In this document: positions 53,436-63,148 of the stretch, piece by piece
How positions within the stretch are numbered: position 1 is the first letter of the stretch
Layout of the letters: the number at the start of each line of letters is the position of its first letter
From: Rhodospirillales bacterium
Lineage (GTDB): Bacteria; Pseudomonadota; Gammaproteobacteria; Nevskiales; Nevskiaceae
Length of the DNA: 64,000 nucleotides
Reading direction: 5' to 3'
NCBI GenBank assembly: GCA_903970615.1
Contig: CAJCJH010000056.1
Location: 1-64,000 of the forward strand
Made by a program: the position numbers and the translations under genes
The notes under the pieces: generated by a model
What the model was told of the DNA's origin: nothing
The model's database searches: none
What the model saw: the letters and a program-made list of their open reading frames with translations, nothing else

Positions 53436-54413
53436 TCACGATAAACTCTCTGACAGTAAGCTAAAGACACGCGCACCTGCATTAGGTTCCGCGGGGTCGA
53501 TCCAACGCCATTTTTTTTCCTCGCCACGCAGCCAGGTCATCTGCCGTTTGGCATATTGCCGGGTTGCGATAACGCCCAGCCGAACCGCTTCATTCAGGCC
53601 GAATTCGCCATCAAGGTGACGCCAGAGTTGACGATAACCGACTGCTCGCATGGACGGCAAGCCGAGATGCAGATCGCCCCGCGCGCGCAAGGCCGCCACC
53701 TCGTCGACAAAGCCCGCCGCCAGCATCTGCCGCAGGCGCGCTTCGATACGCAAACTCAAGGCTGCGCGATCCGGCGGCATCACTGCGATCCGCAAAATCG
53801 GGCCGGGCAAACCACTGGCGCATGTCCGGGTTTGCGGTTGATTCGTCGGCGCGCCGGAAAAGTGCGCGATTTCGAGTGCCCGCTGAATGCGCTGAATGTC
53901 GTTCGGATGCAGCCGCAGCGCACTGCGCGGGTCAACCTGCGCCAGCCGCGCGTGCAGCGCGCCCCAGCCGAGTTCTGCGGCTTCCGATTCGAGGCGCTCG
54001 CGGAATTCGGCATTGGCGGCGGGTAAATCGCTCAAACCTTCGAGCAGCGCGCGAAAATAAAGCAATGTGCCGCCCACCAGAATCGGTAGATGATTGCGCG
54101 CGCGAATTTCGACGATGAGTTTATTCGCATCCTCGACGAATCGCGCCGCGGAATAAGCCTGCGCCGGATCGAGAATATCGAGTAAATGATGCGGCACCCT
54201 TGCGCGCGCAGCCGCATCCGGTTTGGCCGTGCCGATATCCATGCCGCGATAAACCTGTGCGGAGTCGACGCTGATGATTTCAGCGCCCTGGCAAATAACG
54301 GCCTGGTCCGAGATCGCGTCGCAGATTTCCAGAGCCAGCGCCGATTTCCCGGAAGCGGTCGGGCCGCTGATTGCCAGTAAGGGCAGCGTTTGAGTTGTGC
54401 TCGGCAGTTTCAC
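53436..54413 (-). CDS. miaA: tRNA dimethylallyltransferase MiaA
   Basis: 325 aa from GTG 54413 ([14 protein letters not shown]). It transfers dimethylallyl to A37 of UNN-decoding tRNAs. P-loop [13 protein letters not shown], then the [18 protein letters not shown] block, [39 protein letters not shown], and the basic end [15 protein letters not shown]. No ATG is available near the start; a TTG at 54536 would add 41 residues of unlikely leader. Confidence 0.95.
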   Translation of the reverse strand: MKLPSTTQTLPLLAISGPTASGKSALALEICDAISDQAVICQGAEIISVDSAQVYRGMDIGTAKPDAAARARVPHHLLDILDPAQAYSAARFVEDANKLIVEIRARNHLPILVGGTLLYFRALLEGLSDLPAANAEFRERLESEAAELGWGALHARLAQVDPRSALRLHPNDIQRIQRALEIAHFSGAPTNQPQTRTCASGLPGPILRIAVMPPDRAALSLRIEARLRQMLAAGFVDEVAALRARGDLHLGLPSMRAVGYRQLWRHLDGEFGLNEAVRLGVIATRQYAKRQMTWLRGEEKKWRWIDPAEPNAGARVFSLLSESLS

Positions 54414-54555
54414 GAAACGGCAGTTTATCGTTTGCGATGCCGCCAATGAATACTCGACTGCGCCCGCCGGTAAACCGTCGACGCAGTCAAGCAAGGGTTG
54501 ACTCGCTGAGGGCGATGCGGAATGGTGCGGGTCCAAACTCTAATTCAGGATCGCC

Positions 54556-55236
54556 ATGATTACGGTTCACCATCTGAATAATTCGCGCTCGCAGCGCGTA
54601 CTCTGGCTACTCGAAGAACTCGGCGTGCCCTATGAAATCAAGCGTTACGAGCGCGATGCCAAAACCATGCTGGCGCCGCCGGAACTGCGCGCGGTGCATC
54701 CGCTCGGCAAATCGCCGGTGATTACCGATGGCGATGTCACCGTCGCGGAATCGGGCGCGATCGTCGAGTACCTGGTAGATAAATATGGCAACGGCAAACT
54801 GGCGCCCGCGCCCGGCACTCCCGAGCGTCTGCGCTACACCTACTGGCTGCATTACGCCGAAGGTTCGGCGATGCCACCGCTGTTACTGAAGCTGATTTTC
54901 GGCTTCATTCCGACGCAGCCGATGCCATTTTTCATCAAGCCCATCGCGCGCGGCATTTGCAGCAAGGTGATGAACACCTTCATCGACCCGCAATTGAATC
55001 TGCACCTCGATTACATGGAAAGCGAACTCGGCAAAAGCAGCTGGTTTGCCGGCGAAGCCTTCAGCGCCGCCGACGTGCAGATGAGCTTTCCGCTGGAAGC
55101 CGCGAAATCGCGCGGCAATCTCGATGCCAGCCGGCCAAAACTCAGCGCGTTTCTGGAACGCATTCATGCGCGGCCCGGATACAAGGCTGCGCTGGAAAAA
55201 GGCGGCGAATATGCGCTGCTCGGCCCACCGACTTGA
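54556..55236 (+). CDS. Glutathione S-transferase
   Basis: 226 aa. Thioredoxin-fold N-terminus ITVHHLNNSRSQRVLWLLEE with a serine in the catalytic position, LGKSPVITDGDVTVAESGAI (glutathione-binding ES motif), and an all-helical C-terminal domain ending in GEAFSAADVQMSF and HARPGYKAALEKGG. The substrate is unknown; the DV..SF pattern and C-terminal SAADV block fit the GstB-like bacterial class. AGGA precedes the ATG. Confidence 0.94.
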   Translation: MITVHHLNNSRSQRVLWLLEELGVPYEIKRYERDAKTMLAPPELRAVHPLGKSPVITDGDVTVAESGAIVEYLVDKYGNGKLAPAPGTPERLRYTYWLHYAEGSAMPPLLLKLIFGFIPTQPMPFFIKPIARGICSKVMNTFIDPQLNLHLDYMESELGKSSWFAGEAFSAADVQMSFPLEAAKSRGNLDASRPKLSAFLERIHARPGYKAALEKGGEYALLGPPT

Positions 55237-55271
55237 GGTGACTTGAGCTACGGCTGAAAGCCGCTGCGACG

Positions 55272-56270
55272 TTAAACCTGCGCCCAGGCGCGGATTTCCG
55301 CAGCGTTGACTTCGACCACTCGGCGGCCTTCGTCGATCGCCTCGCCCGCGCGATGAAAATCCATCAGCGCGAAATCTTCGAGCCGCGGCAGTAGCGTCAT
55401 TTCGGCCGGATCGCCAGCCATGCGGCTGCGCGTGATGCGATCCTGCATGATGTTGACGCTGGCTGCGATCACGTCGAAAAAGCCGGGGTCCTTGCCATCG
55501 CCGCTTTCAAAATACGCCAGCACTCTCTGCCAGAAGCCGCGATCCTTTGCGCTGATCGCCTGCTGTTCCACGCCTTCGCGCTGCACCTGCTCGCGGCTTG
55601 CGGTGGAAAGATGCGCGCCGACCAGCTGCGCATTCAGATTCACCGCGATCACCACTTCCGCGCCGACCGCGCGGCAGGCCGAAACCGGCACCGGATTGAC
55701 CAAGCCACCATCGAGCATCCAGCGGTCGTCGTGCTTCACCGGCGTAAACACACCCGGCAGGGCACAGGACGCGCGCGCCGCCGCGAACACCGGCCCGCGC
55801 GTGATCCAGACTTCGCGGCCGGTTTTCATTTCGGTGGCCACGCTGATGAAGCGCTGTTCCAGTTCCTCGATATTCGGGTTGCGATGATTTTCCAGAAATA
55901 ATCCGAACAGCTTTTCGCCTTTGACGACGCCACCGGACAAGGTGAAATCCATCAGCCCGACAACATCGCGCACACTGAGCTTGCTCACCCATTCGGCAAA
56001 TCCCGTGAGCTGGCCGGAAACATAAACCGCTCCGACCAGCGCGCCGATGGAAGTGCCAGCGATCACCTGCGGCCGCACGCCGATTTCTTCCAGCCCCAGC
56101 AGCACGCCGATGTGCGACCAGCCGCGCGACGAGCCGCTGCCGAGCGCAATGCCCACGACCGGTCCGGCGCGAACCGGCTTTTTATCCATCGGCGCGGTTT
56201 CGGCCGGCGCCGGCTCGCTTGGCTTGATCGAGACACTTGCCGTTTCGGTTTTTTTATCGGTTTGCGACAT
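55272..56270 (-). CDS. Patatin-like phospholipase (RssA/YchK-like)
   Basis: 332 aa. Oxyanion loop GSGSSRGWSHIG, nucleophile elbow AGTSIGALVGAV with S74, and catalytic Asp in DGGLVNPVPVS (D187). A charged 35-residue N-terminal leader precedes the domain. Cytoplasmic by lack of a signal peptide. Family enzymes cleave acyl esters of phospholipids. The long C-terminus resembles RssA, whose partner RssB is not in this window. Confidence 0.92.
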   Translation of the reverse strand: MSQTDKKTETASVSIKPSEPAPAETAPMDKKPVRAGPVVGIALGSGSSRGWSHIGVLLGLEEIGVRPQVIAGTSIGALVGAVYVSGQLTGFAEWVSKLSVRDVVGLMDFTLSGGVVKGEKLFGLFLENHRNPNIEELEQRFISVATEMKTGREVWITRGPVFAAARASCALPGVFTPVKHDDRWMLDGGLVNPVPVSACRAVGAEVVIAVNLNAQLVGAHLSTASREQVQREGVEQQAISAKDRGFWQRVLAYFESGDGKDPGFFDVIAASVNIMQDRITRSRMAGDPAEMTLLPRLEDFALMDFHRAGEAIDEGRRVVEVNAAEIRAWAQV

Positions 56271-56398
56271 GAGGCCGTGGGTTTGGATGAGCTTGCTGTG
56301 CCCGCTTCAACGTGCAGGAAACATTCCTTCAGTTTGCCGAAGCGGTTTTGCAAACGCCTTACAGTTCAATGCCGATTCAAGCTTGGCGTTTGATCCGC

Positions 56399-57472
56399 TC
56401 AATCGGGCGTCAGCGCAAACAGGCTCGGCTGTGCTGCGGCCAAGGGCGGCTCTTCAAAGTGACTCAAACCGACGCCGGCCAGACGATAGCGGGTGGCCGC
56501 ACCCAGCGAAACGCGCTCGCGCAAAGCCACCGCGATATCCGCGAGGGCTTGCGAAGAATCCGGCGGCGACAGCGGCGTCAGGCTGCGGGTAATGATGCGG
56601 AAATCGCTGGTCTTCAATTTCAGCACCACCGTGCGTCCGATGCGCGAAGTCTTGCGCGCGCCATTCCAGGTTTTTTCGGCCAGCCGGCGGATCGCGGGTT
56701 CGAGCGCTTCGAGCGGCAAATCCTGCTCGAACGTATCTTCCGCGGAAACCGATTGGGTCGGTTGATCCGGCATGACGGCGCGCTCGTCGATGCCGCGCGC
56801 CAATTCAAAAAGCCGCCGTCCATAACGGCCGAAATGCTGTTCGAGCAGCTTCATCTCGAGGGCGCGCAAATCGCCGACCGTTTGAATTTCGAGCGCATGC
56901 AAACGCGCCGCTGTGACCTTGCCGACGCCGGAAATCCGCTCAACCGGCAAAGGTGCCAAAAACGCTTCGACCTGATGCGGACGAATCACGAACTGACCGT
57001 CCGGCTTGCGCCAATCGGAAGCAATCTTGGCGAGAAATTTATTCGGCGCGATGCCGGCGGATGCGGTCAATTGCAGCTCATCCCGAATCTGCTCGCGTAT
57101 AGCGGCCGCAACTGCGGTGGCAGTCGGCAGGCTCAACTTGTTTTCGGTGACATCGAGAAAAGCTTCATCCAGCGATAGCGGTTCGACAAGATCGGTGTGC
57201 CGTAGCAGGATTTCGCGCACCCGTTTCGACGCCGCGCGATAACGCGGGAAATCCGGCGGAACGAACACCGCTTGCGGGCACAGCCGCTCCGCACGCAGCG
57301 CCGGCATCGCCGAACGCACGCCAAAACGGCGCGCTTCATACGAAGCCGCGCACACCACTGATCGCGCGCGCCGCCAGGCAACGACCACCGGCTTGCCACG
57401 CAAACCGGGATCGTCACGCTGTTCCACCGACGCGTAAAACGCATCCATATCGACGTGAACGATCTTGCGCAT
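56399..57472 (-). CDS. dinB: DNA polymerase IV
   Basis: A 357-aa Y-family polymerase. IVHVDMDAFYASVEQRDDPG (catalytic Asp8), YEARRFGVRSAMPALRAERL, EPLSLDEAFLDVT (catalytic Asp/Glu) and GIAPNKFLAKIASDW, then the helix-hairpin-helix and little-finger domain. Translesion and stress-linked mutagenesis. The C-terminus (PPLAAAQPSLFALTPD) has a beta-clamp-binding motif QPSLF. No SOS box is clear upstream. Standard length. Confidence 0.96.
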   Translation of the reverse strand: MRKIVHVDMDAFYASVEQRDDPGLRGKPVVVAWRRARSVVCAASYEARRFGVRSAMPALRAERLCPQAVFVPPDFPRYRAASKRVREILLRHTDLVEPLSLDEAFLDVTENKLSLPTATAVAAAIREQIRDELQLTASAGIAPNKFLAKIASDWRKPDGQFVIRPHQVEAFLAPLPVERISGVGKVTAARLHALEIQTVGDLRALEMKLLEQHFGRYGRRLFELARGIDERAVMPDQPTQSVSAEDTFEQDLPLEALEPAIRRLAEKTWNGARKTSRIGRTVVLKLKTSDFRIITRSLTPLSPPDSSQALADIAVALRERVSLGAATRYRLAGVGLSHFEEPPLAAAQPSLFALTPD

Positions 57473-57595
57473 GTCTACAGTTTATGGCGACCGCTCAATC
57501 CCGGCGCTAGGCTTTGCTGATCGTGCAAAAAGTTTTTCAGATGAGACAGACGCAGTCGGCGCTAGCGTGATCTGGGAAAACGTACGGATCAATCC

Positions 57596-58402
57596 TTAGG
57601 TTTTCTTTTGAAGCAGCAGCACGGTAAATGCAGCGGAAGTCGTGAACTTTTCACTCGACTCCAAAGCCGCACGGCGATCCGGCTTCGCACGCCAGGCGTA
57701 TGGCGTCATCAGCAACAACTGCTTCAAGCTGGTTTTCGCAAGCCGCAACTCGAACTCGATCTGGCTCCGATGCCGCAGCTCAAACTGCGCTTCAAAATCG
57801 GCGAGGAATTTATCCGGCTCGTGCGCCTGCACGGTTTCAAACAGCTGCTGGCGCAGCGTCCATAAATGCTCGGGCGCCGGCGTCACCAGCAGCACCGTTC
57901 CGGTCGGTTTCAGCACGCGCAGGATTTCGTCGATCGGCAACGGACTGAACAGGCTGCTGACGCAATCGATCGACGCATCCGCCAGCGGCAACAAGGCGCT
58001 GCTGCCGACCAGCCAGATGACTTCGCGGCAACTTTTGGCTGCCAGACGAATCGCAGGCTTGGCGATATCCACGCCGATCACCTCTGGCACCGCGCGACTG
58101 AACGCAACGCTGTAATAGCCCTCGCCGCAACCGATATCGAGCAGCGTTTGTGCTTGCAGCGGTCTCAGCAAGGCGACCAGCGCATCGCGCAGCGGCGCAT
58201 AAAATCCGGCCTGCAAAAACGCGCGCCGCGCGAGCACCATGTCGGCGTTATCGCCCGGCTTGCGGCTGTGTTTGTGTTGCACCGGCAGCAGGTTCACATA
58301 GCCTTCGCGCGCGACATCGAAGCTGTGCCCTTGCCCGCAACTCCAGGATTTCGGCTGCACGTTCAACGGCGCGCGGCACAGCGGACAAATGAAAAGAGAC
58401 AT
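57596..58402 (-). CDS. rlmA: 23S rRNA (guanine-N1)-methyltransferase RlmA
   Basis: 268 aa. An N-terminal zinc-binding part (C6, C9, C22, H26: FICPLCRAPL...SCGQGHSF) then a Rossmann SAM domain: LLDIGCGEGYYSVAF, SSLFSPLPIDEILRVLKP and VLLVTPAPEHLWTLRQQLFE. This matches RlmA (RrmA), which methylates G745 of 23S rRNA in Gram-negatives, though the TlrB relative of Gram-positives is similar. A stand-alone gene. Confidence 0.94.
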   Translation of the reverse strand: MSLFICPLCRAPLNVQPKSWSCGQGHSFDVAREGYVNLLPVQHKHSRKPGDNADMVLARRAFLQAGFYAPLRDALVALLRPLQAQTLLDIGCGEGYYSVAFSRAVPEVIGVDIAKPAIRLAAKSCREVIWLVGSSALLPLADASIDCVSSLFSPLPIDEILRVLKPTGTVLLVTPAPEHLWTLRQQLFETVQAHEPDKFLADFEAQFELRHRSQIEFELRLAKTSLKQLLLMTPYAWRAKPDRRAALESSEKFTTSAAFTVLLLQKKT

Positions 58403-58610
58403 TGCAGGCTTATGCGTGTGATGAGGTCATGCTGAATTCATGCGTTTGATCGCGCGAGCGTGAGTGGATGATAGCGCCGACGCCGCGCAAGCTTGCCAGG
58501 CCAGCGGCTACACGATTCAGCGCAGGCTCGTGCCAGAATGACGCCATCGCTGGCGCGAGCATCGGGGCATGCGCCACACCTCACTATCGAAGATTCCAGG
58601 GAGTTGCCGG

Positions 58611-60545
58611 ATGAATGCAGCCGTCGTTCCACAGTTGACCTTGCGCGCCGTGATTCTATCGATGGTACTGGCGATGGTGCTGGCCGCCGCCAATGCCTAT
58701 CTCGGCCTGTTCGCCGGCCTGACCATCGCCACCGCGATTCCCGCGGCAGTGGTTTCGATGGCGATTCTGCGCGCGCTCGGTGGCGGCAGCATTCTCGAAA
58801 ACAATATCGTGCAGACCGGCGCGTCAGCCGCCACGTCGATCGCGGCCGGTGTGGTTTTCACCATTCCGGCCTTGCTGATTCTCGGCTACTGGAGCGATTT
58901 CAAATACGGCTGGGTGGCAGCAATTGCGGGTCTCGGCGGTCTTCTTGGCGTTTTGTTTTCGGTGCCGCTGCGGCGTTCGATGATCGTCGACGAACCGCTC
59001 GCATTTCCCGAAGGCAAGGCTGCGGCCGAAGTGTTGAAAGCCGGCGAAAATCCCGGCCCCGGCATTCGCATACTGGCAGTCGCCAGCGGTCTCGGCGCGT
59101 TCATCAAGCTGGCCGCCGAAAGCGGCTTGCGCCTGATTCCGGACGACGCCACCGGCGCCACTTTCTTCGGCCGCTATCTCGCCTACATGGGCACCAATCT
59201 GTCGCCCGCGCTGCTCGGCGTCGGCTATATCGTCGGCCTCAATGTCGGCATCGTCATCGTCTCCGGCAGCATCCTGTCGTACAACTTTGCGATTCCGATC
59301 TACCACGCCTTTTTTCTCGATAGCGATCCGGCGCTGGCCGCCAAACTGGTAGGCAAAAGCGCCGCCGATATCGCCGCCATCATTCGTGCGGAGAAAGTGC
59401 GTTACCTCGGCGTCGGCACCATGCTGGTCGGCGGATTGTGGACGTTATTCTCGCTGCGGCGCTCGCTGCTGTCCGGCGTCAAAAGCGGACTCGCCGCCGC
59501 GCGCAAAGGCAGCGGCGCGATCGTCGCCGAAACCGACCGCGACCTGCCGATGAAATGGATGCTGGTGGCGCTGGTCGTGTTCACCATTCCGCTCGCATTT
59601 CTATATCAGGCGATCGTCCACGACTGGCTGGTGAGCCTGCCGATGACGCTCATCATGATCGTCACCGGCTTCCTGTTCGTCTCGGTCTCGGCTTATCTGG
59701 CCGGGCTGGTCGGCTCGTCGAACAATCCGGTTTCCGGGATTACGATTGCGACGATTCTGTTCGCCTCCGCGGTGCTGTTACTGCTGCTCGGCCGCGACTC
59801 GCCGATTGGCGCCGTCGCTGCAATCATGATCGGCGCGGTGGTGTGTTGTGCCGCTTCGGTCGGCGGCGATAACCTGCAGGATCTGAAAGCTGGTTACATC
59901 GTCGGCGCTACGCCTTGGAAGCAGCAGCTGATGCTGGCGATCGGTACTTTTTCCTGCGCGCTGGTGATGGCGCCGGTGTTGAATCTGCTGGCACAGGCTT
60001 ACGGCATCGGCCCCGCCACGCCCGAACATCCGAACTCGCTGGCCGCGCCGCAGGCCACGCTGATGGCCTCGGTCGCCAAGGGTCTTTTCGGCGGACATCT
60101 GCCGTGGAATATGATCATGATCGGCGGCGTCATCGGTGCATTCGTGATCGCGCTGGATAGCTGGCTGAAGGCGCGCGGCGCACGCTTCCGAGTGCCGGTG
60201 CTCGGTGCGGCGATCGGTATTTATCTGCCGCTGGAATTGATGGTGCCGATCTTCCTCGGCGGTCTGCTCGCGCATTTGGTGGAGCGCGCGCGAGGCGTTA
60301 CCAAAGCCGACGACGAAACCCGCGAACGAGCGCATCGGCCGGGCGTTTTATTCTCGGCCGGCCTCATCACCGGCGAGGCTTTGATGGGCATCGTCATCGC
60401 CATTCCGATCGTCGCTTCCGGCCGCGCGGATGTGATCGCACTGCCGGAAAGCCTGCAGTTTGGCCGCGTGGTCGGGCTTGGCGTGATCGCATTCGTGGCC
60501 TGGCTGCTGTATCGCACGGCGCAGCAATCCGCCGCCGCAAAATAA
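58611..60545 (+). CDS. OPT-family oligopeptide/metallophore transporter
   Basis: A 644-aa polytopic membrane protein with about 14 hydrophobic segments. The OPT signature is AANAYLGLFAGLTIATAIPA with NIVQTGASAATSIAAGVVFT, and later NNPVSGITIATILFASAVLL and CAASVGGDNLQDLKAGYIVG. Proton-coupled uptake of peptides or metal chelates. ATG 58611 has GGGAG ten bases upstream. No neighbouring peptide operon to reveal the substrate. Confidence 0.94.
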   Translation: MNAAVVPQLTLRAVILSMVLAMVLAAANAYLGLFAGLTIATAIPAAVVSMAILRALGGGSILENNIVQTGASAATSIAAGVVFTIPALLILGYWSDFKYGWVAAIAGLGGLLGVLFSVPLRRSMIVDEPLAFPEGKAAAEVLKAGENPGPGIRILAVASGLGAFIKLAAESGLRLIPDDATGATFFGRYLAYMGTNLSPALLGVGYIVGLNVGIVIVSGSILSYNFAIPIYHAFFLDSDPALAAKLVGKSAADIAAIIRAEKVRYLGVGTMLVGGLWTLFSLRRSLLSGVKSGLAAARKGSGAIVAETDRDLPMKWMLVALVVFTIPLAFLYQAIVHDWLVSLPMTLIMIVTGFLFVSVSAYLAGLVGSSNNPVSGITIATILFASAVLLLLLGRDSPIGAVAAIMIGAVVCCAASVGGDNLQDLKAGYIVGATPWKQQLMLAIGTFSCALVMAPVLNLLAQAYGIGPATPEHPNSLAAPQATLMASVAKGLFGGHLPWNMIMIGGVIGAFVIALDSWLKARGARFRVPVLGAAIGIYLPLELMVPIFLGGLLAHLVERARGVTKADDETRERAHRPGVLFSAGLITGEALMGIVIAIPIVASGRADVIALPESLQFGRVVGLGVIAFVAWLLYRTAQQSAAAK

Positions 60546-60549
60546 GCAC

Positions 60550-61488
60550 TCAGAGTCGCTGTAACTCGGCCGGATCGAGGCCGACGCGGCGGCAGGAATG
60601 TGCACCGATGCCATCTTTCAGTGCGGCACGCATAATCGGCGCGAGGGATTGCAACGCGCGTGCAGCGGCGCGGTCGCGCAGCTGCTGCACACGCGAGCGC
60701 CGCATCGTTTGAATCGCCCACGGCGGCAACAGCGCCGCACCGGCGCCGAGGAACAAGCGGCGCGAAACACCTGGTAGCGGAATCGGCAGATTGATCCGGC
60801 TCAACACATCGAGCACCGCAATCGAACGCGCACTGAATTCAAGCTGTGGCTGAATCGCATCGAAATACGCCGCGATCGCCGCGGCCGACTTCGGCACTTT
60901 TCGCGCACCCAGGTTCTCGGCGATCAAACTGCTCTCGGCGTAGTAGCGGTCCTGGATTTCGATCGGCAATTCAACATCGCGGTAGCGCTGATAGCCGCCG
61001 ATAAAACTCGCCACCTCGGTGACATGCACCCAGGTCAGCAGATCCGGATCATCCGCCGAATACGCGCGGCCATCCGGTGCCACGCCGCGCACACGCTGGT
61101 GAATGCGCTTGACCTTGGCGATCAATTTCGCCGCCTCGGCTGTCGGCGCATAAGTGGTGCCGGCGACGAAACCCGAAGTGCGGCGCAAGCGGCCAAGCAC
61201 ATCGTCCCGAAAACTGGAATGGTCCCAGACCCCAGCTAATGCGAGCGGATGCAGCGTTTGCAGCATCAGGGCGCAGATGCCGCCAGCCATCATTCCAGGA
61301 AAATCCGCATTGATGCGCCAGGTCACGCTGTCCGGCCCGAACAGACCGGGATCACCAATCGGCGTATCGAAATTGATCTCCGCCGAACCGCCCTTGCCTT
61401 TCTGCAGCACGCCGATAATCCACTCGCGCAAGCGCGCACGCAGCGGAGCGCCGAGCAGGGAGTTCTGGAGCAATTGCGATGGATTCAC
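60550..61488 (-). CDS. MpaB/DUF2236-type haem oxygenase
   Basis: A 312-aa protein of the DUF2236/MpaB'/latex-clearing-like family. SVTWRINADFPGMMAGGICAL, MLQTLHPLALAGVWDHSSFR and DLLTWVHVTEVASFI hold the conserved histidine and arginine residues that bind haem b. GTG 61488 is the start. Convergent with the OPT gene. Substrate unknown. The family oxidatively cleaves or hydroxylates hydrophobic isoprenoid-type compounds in known cases. Confidence 0.9.
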   Translation of the reverse strand: MNPSQLLQNSLLGAPLRARLREWIIGVLQKGKGGSAEINFDTPIGDPGLFGPDSVTWRINADFPGMMAGGICALMLQTLHPLALAGVWDHSSFRDDVLGRLRRTSGFVAGTTYAPTAEAAKLIAKVKRIHQRVRGVAPDGRAYSADDPDLLTWVHVTEVASFIGGYQRYRDVELPIEIQDRYYAESSLIAENLGARKVPKSAAAIAAYFDAIQPQLEFSARSIAVLDVLSRINLPIPLPGVSRRLFLGAGAALLPPWAIQTMRRSRVQQLRDRAAARALQSLAPIMRAALKDGIGAHSCRRVGLDPAELQRL

Positions 61489-61617
61489 TTAATTTGACTT
61501 GGCATGATCGGCGTGACTATCGAGTTTAGAACGGATGAGGTCAATTCGATTTCGCTGAGTGGCTCGCAGCAAGAACAGATCGCACTCGCCAGTGCTTCAT
61601 CAAAATTCTGCCGCGCG

Positions 61618-63006
61618 CTATACGATCGGCCTCACCCGAAATTTCCGGCCTTTGATCTTGCCCTCGCGCAAACGCTGCAAGGCGGCGTTTGATTCGGATT
61701 TTTCGATGGCGACGTAGGTGCGCGTATCGAAGCTGCTGATCTTGCCGACGGATTCTTTCGGCAGGCCCGCATCGCCGGTGAGTGCGCCGAGCAGATCGCC
61801 GGGACGCAGCTTGTCGCGGCGGCCGCCATCGATGCAGAGCGTGACGACATTCGCCAGTACCGGCTGATCCGGCAGCAGCTTCGCCGGCAGTTTTTCGATG
61901 GCGGCCTGCATCTGCAAATGTGCTTCGATCGCACGCACGCGGTTGTAATCGCGCGGCGCGTACAGGTGCAACGCCAGCCCGCTGCGGCCGGCGCGTCCGG
62001 TGCGGCCAACGCGATGTACATGCTGGTCGGGATCGAGCGGCAACTCGTAGCTGATGACCGCCGCGAGGTCTTTGATATCGAGCCCGCGCGCGGCGACATC
62101 GGTGGCCACCAGCACGCGCGCGCTGCCGTTGGCGAAACGCACCAGCACTTCGTCGCGCTCGCGCTGTTCGATATCGCCGTGCAGGCCGAGCACCGAAAAG
62201 CCGCGCCGCGCCAGCAGCGTTTCCACATCCTTTGCGTCATTCTTGCTGTAGCAGAATACGAGCGCGGATTCCGGCTGATGCACGCTCAGCAGATGCGCCA
62301 GCGCATCCACGCGACGCGCTGGATCGACCTCGAAAAAGGTCTGCGTCACCGTCGATTCAGCGCTGCCATCGATGGTGATTTCCACCGGCTGCCGCTGCAT
62401 TGCTCGGCTGACTTGCCGCACCGCTTCCGGAAACGTCGCCGAGAAGAACAGCGTCTGTCGAGACTTCGGCGCGTGTTCCACGATCGCCCGGCTGGCTTCC
62501 TCGAAATCCGCACCGAGCATGCGATCGGCTTCGTCCAGTACCAGCACTTTGAGATCAGCCAGTTTCAGCGTGCCTTCGGCGAGATGTTCCAGCACGCGCC
62601 CGGCCATGCCGACGACGATATGCGGATCGTGCTCCAGCGAGGCCAGCTGCGGACGCTTGGAAATACCGCCGCTGAGCAGCGTGAGTTTAAGGTTCGGCAG
62701 GCAGCGCGATAGCGCACGGATTTCGCGCGCGATCTGATCCGCCAGCTCGCGCGTCGGGCACAGCACCAGCGCCTGCGTTTTCGGCAAGGCGGCATCGATG
62801 CGCGACAGCAGCCCGAGGCCATACGCCGCGGTTTTGCCGCTGCCGGTCGGGCCTTGGCCGATCACATCGCGGCCTTGCAGAATCGACGGCAGGCTCTGCG
62901 CCTGGATCGGCGTCATCTCACGAAAGTTCAGCGAATCCAGCGCCTGCAACAGCGCAGGATTCAGCGCCAAACTGCTAAAGGGTTGACTGGAGGATTCAGC
63001 TGGCAC
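61618..63006 (-). CDS. dbpA: ATP-dependent RNA helicase DbpA
   Basis: A 462-aa DEAD-box protein. Q motif FREMTPIQAQSLPSIL, Walker A GPTGSGKTAAYG, DEAD in VLVLDEADRMLGADF, SAT in FFSATFPEAVRQ, and HRVGRTGRAG. The C-terminal RNA-binding domain (LCIDGGRRDKLRPGDLLGAL) is the DbpA type that recognises hairpin 92 of 23S rRNA, guiding 50S assembly. The GTG start is at 63006. Confidence 0.97.
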   Translation of the reverse strand: MPAESSSQPFSSLALNPALLQALDSLNFREMTPIQAQSLPSILQGRDVIGQGPTGSGKTAAYGLGLLSRIDAALPKTQALVLCPTRELADQIAREIRALSRCLPNLKLTLLSGGISKRPQLASLEHDPHIVVGMAGRVLEHLAEGTLKLADLKVLVLDEADRMLGADFEEASRAIVEHAPKSRQTLFFSATFPEAVRQVSRAMQRQPVEITIDGSAESTVTQTFFEVDPARRVDALAHLLSVHQPESALVFCYSKNDAKDVETLLARRGFSVLGLHGDIEQRERDEVLVRFANGSARVLVATDVAARGLDIKDLAAVISYELPLDPDQHVHRVGRTGRAGRSGLALHLYAPRDYNRVRAIEAHLQMQAAIEKLPAKLLPDQPVLANVVTLCIDGGRRDKLRPGDLLGALTGDAGLPKESVGKISSFDTRTYVAIEKSESNAALQRLREGKIKGRKFRVRPIV

Positions 63007-63148
63007 ACGTTCACCTGCGGGTCACTTGCGCGCAGGAAATGCGCGGGCCGCGAATTGTGAGGCCGTGCGCGGCTTTCTGCTTGCGCTCGTTCGTTTGATG
63101 AACTGCTGAAGCAGCGCAGCAAGCGCGGCCGCTGATTCAGCGGTTCGC